The position numbers and the translations under genes were made by a program. From VRUE01 sp963717375 (lineage in GTDB: Bacteria; Actinomycetota; Thermoleophilia; Solirubrobacterales; 70-9): DNA of 64,000 nt. This document shows, in pieces, positions 58,421 to 64,000 of this stretch. The stretch covers positions 1,922,001 through 1,986,000 of the forward strand of contig OY970329.1 in the NCBI GenBank assembly GCA_963717375.1. Reading direction: 5' to 3'. The notes beneath the pieces were generated by a model that saw only the letters and a program-made list of their open reading frames with translations, had not been told where the DNA came from and made no database searches. Within the stretch, counting starts at the first letter, position 1, and the number at the start of each line of letters is the position of its first letter.

Positions 58421-59419
58421 ATGAGCACCGCGATCAGCTCCGCCGAACCTCAGAGGGCGGGCGCCAGGCGTACTCGTTCCAGAGATAGGCGCAGGTCGGC
58501 CGATCGCTTCGGCGACGGCCTTCTCTACGGTGTCTGCGCGCTCGCGGCGCTGCTCGGAGTGGTGCTGATCCTCGTCATCGGCTACCAGGTCGTGCACGGT
58601 GCGATGCCGGCGATCTCGAAGTTCGGCCTCGGTTTCCTGGTCAATACGACCTGGCAGCCGAACTTCGGAGTCTTCGGCGCCGGCTCGCTTCTTTTCGGCA
58701 CCGTGGTCAGTTCCTTTCTGGCGCTGCTGATCGGAGCTCCGATAGCGATTTCGATCGGCCTCTACCTGAGCCTTCTGGCGCCGGCCGGCGTGCGCGGAAT
58801 TGTCTCGCCCCTGGTCGAGATGCTGGCCGCGATCCCCAGCGTCATCCTCGGCTTCTGGGGGATCTTGGTCCTGGCCCCCTTTGTGCACGAACACCTAGAG
58901 CCATGGCTGCACGACACGCTGGGTTTCATCCCGATCTTCGGCACCCCCGAAACCACCGGGGCGAGCATCTTCACCGCGAGCCTGGTCCTGACGATCATGG
59001 TGGTGCCGATCATCGCCTCGGTTTCTCGCGACCTCTTCCTCTCCGTCCCGCGCGACGTCCAGGACGGGGCGAGCGCGCTCGGCGCCACCCGCTGGGAGGT
59101 CGTCCGCGGCGTGGTCCTGCCTTCGACCGCCTCGGGCGTCACCGCTGCGTCGCTGCTGGGTCTGGGGCGGGCGCTGGGGGAGGCGATCGCGGTGACGCAG
59201 GTGATCGGTGCCGGCGCGGCGATCAACGCCTCGCTGTTCAAGACCGGCGACACGCTTGCCTCGAGAATCGCGAACCAGTTCCCGGGGGCGATCACCGGCA
59301 TGCACCAGGCCTCGCTGTTTTATCTCGGGGTGATCCTGCTCGTGATTGGCCTGCTCTCCAACCTGCTCGCGCAGTGGATCGGCAGGCGCTTCGACTACGC
59401 GCGGACGGCGGCCCGATGA
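58421..59419 (+). CDS. pstC: Phosphate ABC transporter permease PstC
   Basis: 332-aa permease with six helices after a basic N-terminal tail. LLYGVCALAALLGVVLILVIGYQVV is TM1, the long extracytoplasmic FLVNTTWQPNFGVFGAGSLLFGT region follows, and the EAA loop is DGASALGATRWEVVRGVVLP. ATG 58421 gives a natural start; GTG 58385 is less likely. The stop overlaps pstA (ATGA). With PstA it forms the phosphate channel. Confidence 0.95.
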   Translation: MSTAISSAEPQRAGARRTRSRDRRRSADRFGDGLLYGVCALAALLGVVLILVIGYQVVHGAMPAISKFGLGFLVNTTWQPNFGVFGAGSLLFGTVVSSFLALLIGAPIAISIGLYLSLLAPAGVRGIVSPLVEMLAAIPSVILGFWGILVLAPFVHEHLEPWLHDTLGFIPIFGTPETTGASIFTASLVLTIMVVPIIASVSRDLFLSVPRDVQDGASALGATRWEVVRGVVLPSTASGVTAASLLGLGRALGEAIAVTQVIGAGAAINASLFKTGDTLASRIANQFPGAITGMHQASLFYLGVILLVIGLLSNLLAQWIGRRFDYARTAAR

Positions 59420-60291
59420 CCGGGGCCGTGGTTGATCCCGCAGCCCCGCTTACTCCCAGCGGCAACCTGCGCCGGCGCCGGGTGTTCAGTCGCGTCGCCG
59501 AGTTCGGCGCGACCGCGGCCGCCCTCTTCGCCGTAGCGGTGCTGGGGATCGTCATCTACAGCGTCGTGGCGAGGGGCGCCAGCGCGCTCAGCTTTGAATT
59601 CCTGGTCACCGGCGCGCCGACCGGGATCGCGCCGGCACTCGTCGGCACCGCACTGATCGTCGCCGTCGCGACGGCGATGGCGATGCCACTGGGCGTTCTC
59701 GGGGCACTCTTCGTCACCGAGTTCGCCGGAGACCGCGTCGGTCGCGCCAGCAAGCTCACGCTGGACCTGATCAACGGCCTGCCCTCGATCATCATTGGCC
59801 TCTTCGTCTTCGGCCTGCTGGTCAACCATCACAAGCAGTCGGGCTTTGCCGCCTCCGTCGCGCTGGCGATCATCATGCTGCCGCTGGTCGCCCGCGGCAC
59901 CCAGGAGGTTCTGCTGCTCGTCCCGAACAACCTGCGCGAAGCGGCCGACGCGCTCGGGGTGAGCCGCTGGCGCACCGTGCTCGGGGTGATCCTGCCCAGC
60001 GCGCTCGGCGGGATCCTCACCTCGACCGTGCTCGCGGTCGCCCGCGCCGCCGGTGAGACCGCACCGCTGATTCTGGTCTCCTCGGTTTTCGACGGTAAGG
60101 AAGTGCTCTTCAACATGAGCGAAGCGATGCCGAACATCCCGGTGCGCATCTTCCAGCTCTCCGAGGAAGCCAACCCCGAAGGTTTCGCTCAAGCCTGGGG
60201 CATGTCGCTGGTGCTGGTCTCATTCATCCTCTTCGCCAGCCTCGGGGCGAGGGCGATGCTCGCCCGCAGCCGCAGAAAGATGACCTCGTGA
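59416..60291 (+). CDS. pstA: Phosphate ABC transporter permease PstA
   Basis: 291-aa permease with six helices. LTLDLINGLPSIIIGLFVFGLLV and the EAA loop EAADALGVSRWRTVLGVILPSALGGILT-type sequence (EAADALGVSRWRTVLGVILP) are typical of PstA, and RAAGETAPLILV near residue 213 is conserved. ATG 59416 overlaps the pstC stop; the long upstream frame is spurious. The stop overlaps the GTG of pstB. Confidence 0.95.
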   Translation: MTGAVVDPAAPLTPSGNLRRRRVFSRVAEFGATAAALFAVAVLGIVIYSVVARGASALSFEFLVTGAPTGIAPALVGTALIVAVATAMAMPLGVLGALFVTEFAGDRVGRASKLTLDLINGLPSIIIGLFVFGLLVNHHKQSGFAASVALAIIMLPLVARGTQEVLLLVPNNLREAADALGVSRWRTVLGVILPSALGGILTSTVLAVARAAGETAPLILVSSVFDGKEVLFNMSEAMPNIPVRIFQLSEEANPEGFAQAWGMSLVLVSFILFASLGARAMLARSRRKMTS

Positions 60292-61196
60292 GCTGCCCCG
60301 ATCCAACCCAGGCGCCCGCTTCGAGGCCGCCCAGCGCTCCGTCGCGAGTCCGCATCCAAAGCGGCCCGCTGCCCGGTCCTCCGCTCGCTCCCGAAAACGG
60401 CGCCGCGCGTGGCGGCCTCGGGCTGGAGACGGTGTTCGACGCTCGCGACGTGTCGGTTTTCTACGGCGCCAAGAAGGCGCTCAGTGGAGTGTCTTTGCGG
60501 ATTCCTCGCAGCCGGATCACGGCCCTGATCGGCCCCTCCGGCTGCGGCAAGTCGACCTTCATCCGCAGCCTCAACCGGATGAACGACTCGGTGCCGGCGT
60601 TCAGGCTGGAGGGCGAGGTCCTCTACCACGGCCACGACCTCTACGCGAGCAACGTCGACGAGGTCGAGGTGCGCCGCCGGATCGGGATGGTCTTCCAGAA
60701 GCCCAACCCGTTCCCGAAGTCGATCTACGACAACGTCGCCTGGGCACCGCGGAACCTCGGCTTGAAGCACGGCCTCGACGAGCGGGTCGAGAGCGCCCTG
60801 CGCGGCGCCGCGCTCTGGGACGAGGTCAAGGACCGGCTCAAGGACAGTGCCCTGGGCCTTTCCGGCGGTCAGCAGCAGCGGCTCTGCATCGCGCGCGCGA
60901 TCGCGATCGAACCCGACGTGCTCCTCCTCGACGAGCCCGCTTCGGCGCTCGACCCGATCGCGACCGCCTCGATCGAGGAGTTGATGCACGGCCTCAAAGG
61001 CCGGTTCACGATCGTGATCGTCACCCACAACATGCAGCAGGCCGCTCGCGTCGCCGACAAAACGGCCTTCTTCGGGCTGGATGCAGGCACGGGGGAGCCG
61101 GCGGGAACGCTGATCGAGTACGCCGACACCGAGACGATCTTCAGCCGCCCGGCCGACCCGCGCACCCACGACTACGTGACCGGGCGCTTCGGCTGA
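60288..61196 (+). CDS. pstB: Phosphate ABC transporter ATPase PstB
   Basis: 302-aa ATPase. A Pro/Ala-rich N-terminal extension of about 48 residues precedes the ABC domain. Walker A GPSGCGKSTF (about residue 83), RSLNRMND, MVFQKPNPFP, signature LSGGQQQR (about 193) and Walker B VLLLDEPASALDP are intact. GTG start overlaps pstA (GTGA). The extension is unusual; a later start could remove part of it, but no clear alternative is seen. No phoU follows in the window. Confidence 0.95.
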   Translation: MSCPDPTQAPASRPPSAPSRVRIQSGPLPGPPLAPENGAARGGLGLETVFDARDVSVFYGAKKALSGVSLRIPRSRITALIGPSGCGKSTFIRSLNRMNDSVPAFRLEGEVLYHGHDLYASNVDEVEVRRRIGMVFQKPNPFPKSIYDNVAWAPRNLGLKHGLDERVESALRGAALWDEVKDRLKDSALGLSGGQQQRLCIARAIAIEPDVLLLDEPASALDPIATASIEELMHGLKGRFTIVIVTHNMQQAARVADKTAFFGLDAGTGEPAGTLIEYADTETIFSRPADPRTHDYVTGRFG

Positions 61197-61228
61197 GCCC
61201 GGGGCGGCGCGCGGCGCCGGGGCTCTGG

Positions 61229-61645
61229 CTAGCGGCGCAGGATCGCGTCGCTGGGAACCTGCTGGAGCAGTGAGTTCCCGCACTGCCAGCAGAAGGTGGC
61301 GCCGGTGCTGTGGGGGGCTCCGCAGGCGGCGCAGGAGCCGGCGGTTCCGGTTTGCTCCGTGCGCACGATCCGTTCGACCTCGCCGAGCTCGGCGTCGGCG
61401 TCCTGCAGGACGACGGCGCGTTTGACCAGGACCTCAACCTCGATCCGGTTGCGGACCGCCATCTCGTAGACGAGTCCGCCCAGGTCCCACTGCAGCTCCG
61501 CTACCCGGGCGACCAGCTGGTCGCGGCGGCGTTCGAGGTCTACGGTCAGCTCCGGCTCGAGCCCGGTGCTTGCGGCGGGTGCTTTCGCCGTGGCTGCCGA
61601 AGCGCCGTTCCTGCTCTCTCGTCTCAGTTGCTTGGGTAGCTTCAT
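61229..61645 (-). CDS. Small zinc-ribbon protein
   Basis: 138-aa protein. A helical region (about residues 30-100, LTVDLERRRDQLVARVAELQWDLGG) precedes a C-terminal double CxxC zinc ribbon (CAACGAPHSTGATFCWQCGNS). Such ribbons are common in actinobacterial membrane-associated regulators. ATG 61645 overlaps the stop of the upstream zinc-ribbon gene (ATGA), so they are co-expressed. It converges with pstB 32 bases away. The partner is unknown. Confidence 0.75.
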   Translation of the reverse strand: MKLPKQLRRESRNGASAATAKAPAASTGLEPELTVDLERRRDQLVARVAELQWDLGGLVYEMAVRNRIEVEVLVKRAVVLQDADAELGEVERIVRTEQTGTAGSCAACGAPHSTGATFCWQCGNSLLQQVPSDAILRR

Positions 61646-62310
61646 TCGCCGAAGTAGTCGCCGGTGAATTCGCCGCCTTTGCACCCCGCGGTGCCGCTGG
61701 TGCAACTGCTGCCCGGTTTGACGGTGGCTGGGGGAAGTTTGACCCCGGCGCTGGGCTTGAGGACTTCTTCGGCGCCCTTTTGCGTCGCGGCTTCCTTCTT
61801 CAGCGCGGTCGCGTTCTGCTTCTTCGGCTTGCCGGCTCCTCCGCCCGCGCCAGTACCGGCGGCTTTACTCGTCGCGGCGGTGGCGGCTTCCGTTTCGCCC
61901 CCCGCCGGAACCTTGATGATCTGTGGGGCGACGGGGGTGGCGGCGGTCGTGTGGCTGTCTCCTGAGCGCCCGATCAGGACACCCACGCCCATCGCCAGGA
62001 GCAGCGTTCCCACGCCGGCAATCAGGGCGGCGTTTGGTGACACGCGCCGTCGCTTGGTTTTGGCTGGCGCCTCGGGTTTTGCCGGGGGCCGCTTGATCGT
62101 GTCCATAAAGGTTGTGGCGTTCATGAAGGGCAGGCGTGGCTCGCCGCAGCGCTGGCCGCAGTGCAGGCAGTACCGCTGGTCAGGCGCCACTGTGGCCGCG
62201 CAGGAAGGGCACTGCTCCCCGGTCGCCGTCACCAGTGAGTGGTTCACAGCCTTCGCCGAGCTGGTCCCGGTCGGGATGTCGGTCGCTGTAAGGGCGTTGG
62301 TCGGGTCCAT
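61642..62310 (-). CDS. Zinc-ribbon single-pass membrane protein
   Basis: 222-aa protein from the preferred ATG 62310. An N-terminal zinc ribbon (CPSCAATVAPDQRYCLHCGQ) is followed by a basic linker, one membrane segment (AALIAGVGTLLLAMGVGVLIG, about residues 95-116) and an Ala/Thr/Lys-rich extracytoplasmic part ending in a CxxxxxxxC pair. The ribbon closely matches that of the divergent phosphoesterase (CASCGARLAPSQRYCLECG). It is co-transcribed with the small zinc-ribbon gene. Function unknown; a signalling or scaffold role near the membrane is possible. Confidence 0.75.
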   Translation of the reverse strand: MDPTNALTATDIPTGTSSAKAVNHSLVTATGEQCPSCAATVAPDQRYCLHCGQRCGEPRLPFMNATTFMDTIKRPPAKPEAPAKTKRRRVSPNAALIAGVGTLLLAMGVGVLIGRSGDSHTTAATPVAPQIIKVPAGGETEAATAATSKAAGTGAGGGAGKPKKQNATALKKEAATQKGAEEVLKPSAGVKLPPATVKPGSSCTSGTAGCKGGEFTGDYFGE

Positions 62311-62441
62311 GTGTGTACACCGGGCAGCCACACATTCCGGCAGGGCCGGGGCCTGGCGACGCGGTCGCACACATGGTCAACGCACACGTGGCTTCAGATG
62401 TTTACGTGTTGTAAAGAGGATGACGGTAAGAGCGCCCGATC

Positions 62442-62457
62442 TTCACACCTGTGTCAC
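62442..62457 (+). promoter_or_regulatory. Pho-box-like repeat upstream of phosphoesterase
   Basis: TTCACACCTGTGTCAC has TTCAC and GTCAC 11 bases apart, the same geometry as the repeats in the pstS-pstC gap. It ends 14 bases before the GTG at 62472. Confidence 0.45.
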
Positions 62458-62471
62458 ATTTGGCAGCTCGG

Positions 62472-64000
62472 GTGTCGCGAGACTCCGCGGCAGTGGCGAT
62501 CTCCAATGACGGTGGCGGTCTGGGCGGGAGCTCCGTTTCGGGCTGCGCGAGCTGTGGTGCTCGCCTCGCGCCCAGCCAGCGTTACTGCCTCGAGTGCGGC
62601 GCGCGGCGGGGGCCGCTGCCTGCGGCTGTCACGAATTGGCTCTCGATCGTGCCGCCGGCCGACGCCGAGGGCGCCTCGCCGGAAGGGACCGTCGCCCCGG
62701 CAAGTGCTGATCAGGACCCTGCCCCGGCCACGCGTTACATGCCGGCGCCGCGCACAGCGGCGGTTGCCGTGATGAGCCTGCTCGCCTTCGGCGTCCTCCT
62801 CGGCGGTCTCACCGGCCCCGCTGCGCAGAGCGCCGGCATCGCGCCGATCGTGCTCTATACCGCGGCCGAACCGGCCCCGGTCAGTGCCCCGGCGCCTGAA
62901 GCGGCGCCTGCATCCGTGCCGGCCGAAGCGGCGCCCGCGGTGGCGTCGACAGCTCCGGAAGCCACCCTGCCGGTTGCTCCTGAACCACTCGCGGCCCCTC
63001 CGACGAGGGCGCCGGAGCCGAAAGCGCCGCTCGAACTCCCGGAAGCCCCGACCCTGCCACCGATCCAGCACGTCTTCCTGATCGTGCTCGGTGACAACGG
63101 CTTCGAAAGCGCCTTCGGCGAATCCTCACCCGCGCCCTACCTGGCAAAAACCCTGCGCGCCAAAGGCGAGCTGCTCTCCAACTACTACGCCGTGACGCAG
63201 GGAGACCTGGCGAATGAGATCGCCCTGATCAGCGGCCAGGGACCGACTGTGGAAACCGCAGCAAACTGCCCCAACTACACCGATATCTCGCCGGGCACCG
63301 TGGGCAACGCCGAACAGGTCGTCGGGGCGGGGTGTGTCTATCCCGCCGCGACGCAGAGCCTCCCCGGCCAGCTCGCGGCGGGCGGCAAGAAATGGAAGGC
63401 CTACCTCGAGGGCATCGGCGCCGCCACCGCCCAGCCGACCACCTGTCCGCATCCAGTGCTCGGTACCGCCGACGCCAACCAGGCGCCGCTACCCGGCAAT
63501 CCCTACCTGACCTGGCGCGACCCGTTCGTCTATTTCCACTCGCTGACCGACAGCGCCGAATGCGGTGAAAACGACGTCGGCCTCGAACAGCTCGCCGTCG
63601 ACCTGAAGGCGAAAGCCGGCGCTCCTGCTCTCTCCTACATCGTTCCCAACGCCTGCCACGACGGCGGCGAAGTGCCCTGCGAACCGGGCCAGCCCGCCGG
63701 CCTGGCCGCGGCCGAACCTTTCCTGCAGACGGTGGTGCCGCAGATCGAAGCCTCCGCCGCCTACAAGGAAGAAGGCGGGCTGATCGCGATCACCTTTGCC
63801 CAGGCGCCGCATACGGAAGCGAGCACCGACTCGAGCGCCTGCTGCGCCACGCCCGAATACCCGAACCTGCCAGTGCCAGCGGCACCACCTGCTGCGCCGC
63901 CCGCCAGCGGCCCAGTGAAACCGACTGGCGGCGGTGGCCGGGTGGGGATGCTGCTGATCTCGCCCTACGTCGAACCCGGCAGCCTTAACGAAGCGGGCTA
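62472..64000 (+). CDS. Zinc-ribbon/TM/phosphoesterase fusion (3' truncated by window)
   Basis: At least 509 aa, open to the window end. The N-terminal zinc ribbon has CASCGARLAPSQRYCLECG (about residues 25-43). One membrane segment (AVAVMSLLAFGVLLGGLTGPA, about 99-119) and an Ala/Pro-rich linker follow. The catalytic part has HVFLIVLGDNGFESAFG (metal-binding Asp/Asn), LSNYYAVTQGDLANEIALISGQ, SYIVPNACHDG and LIAITFAQA, typical of the phosphoesterase/acid phosphatase (phospholipase C-like) family. The enzyme would face outwards. GTG 62472 or 62493 is the start. A Pho-box-like repeat precedes it. Confidence 0.85.
   Translation, partial: MSRDSAAVAISNDGGGLGGSSVSGCASCGARLAPSQRYCLECGARRGPLPAAVTNWLSIVPPADAEGASPEGTVAPASADQDPAPATRYMPAPRTAAVAVMSLLAFGVLLGGLTGPAAQSAGIAPIVLYTAAEPAPVSAPAPEAAPASVPAEAAPAVASTAPEATLPVAPEPLAAPPTRAPEPKAPLELPEAPTLPPIQHVFLIVLGDNGFESAFGESSPAPYLAKTLRAKGELLSNYYAVTQGDLANEIALISGQGPTVETAANCPNYTDISPGTVGNAEQVVGAGCVYPAATQSLPGQLAAGGKKWKAYLEGIGAATAQPTTCPHPVLGTADANQAPLPGNPYLTWRDPFVYFHSLTDSAECGENDVGLEQLAVDLKAKAGAPALSYIVPNACHDGGEVPCEPGQPAGLAAAEPFLQTVVPQIEASAAYKEEGGLIAITFAQAPHTEASTDSSACCATPEYPNLPVPAAPPAAPPASGPVKPTGGGGRVGMLLISPYVEPGSLNEAG

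Overview
The window is high-GC DNA from a bacterial chromosome. Several traits suggest an actinobacterium of the Thermoleophilia/Solirubrobacterales type: dense gene packing with 4-base stop/start overlaps, frequent GTG and TTG starts, large secreted beta-rich proteins with Lys/His/Arg-rich C-terminal tails, a LexA box of the CGAAC-N4-GTTCG type, a DUF6325-like protein and an Rv2578c-type radical SAM protein. This placement is inferred from gene content. No rRNA is present to confirm it.

Layout. 49-11259: five co-directional genes for exported proteins (an NHL-repeat protein, two tandem ~950-aa paralogues, a shorter relative and an HtaA-like protein). 11314-18673: a small coiled-coil membrane protein, TetR plus long-form dCTP deaminase, MerR plus a DHA2 exporter, YtoQ, an NTF2-like protein, and a radical SAM gene interrupted by a 344-aa intein and preceded by a LexA box. 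18679-26318 (minus strand): an overlapping gene chain with an MFS exporter, a complete peptide/nickel-type ABC importer and an ATP-dependent DNA ligase. 26319-26763 is non-coding apart from possible leader peptides and hairpins. 26764-34592: c-di-GMP enzymes (HD-GYP and GAF-GGDEF) and small metabolic genes, including PCD followed by ArfB with an apparent CTG start. 34582-38309: two DHA2 exporters around a MarR regulator, with a 32-bp perfect palindrome between the divergent genes. 40103-44134: a 14-blade RCC1-repeat protein flanked by tRNA-Ser-like fragments, a tRNA pseudogene and an intact tRNA-Val(CAC). 44173-52416: an antiporter, a secreted protein, a long (Alu-containing) SRP RNA, an ABC-2 exporter, a CASTOR/POLLUX-like channel, acetolactate decarboxylase and a membrane protein. 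52514-55266: dnaX-ybaB-recR. 55404-57078: a degenerate GGDEF protein and a MerR protein with a cobalamin-domain-like C-terminus. 57154-64000: pstS divergent from pstCAB with Pho-box-like repeats between them, then zinc-ribbon membrane proteins and a truncated zinc-ribbon/phosphoesterase fusion.

Connections. The right end reads as a phosphate-starvation locus: PstSCAB uptake plus a surface phosphoesterase, with similar TTCAC-N6-(N)NCAC repeats upstream of both. dnaX-ybaB-recR, ligC and the LexA-box radical SAM gene supply replication and DNA-damage functions. A second theme is palindromic DNA. At least eight long inverted repeats sit between genes or inside the 3' ends and linkers of coding sequences. 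Two of them share a composite architecture (27-28-bp outer arms, an asymmetric ACTCAA, an inner hairpin), and two others share a 12-base loop. They look like dispersed REP-like families that also supply coding sequence. I found no CRISPR array, phage or insertion sequence.
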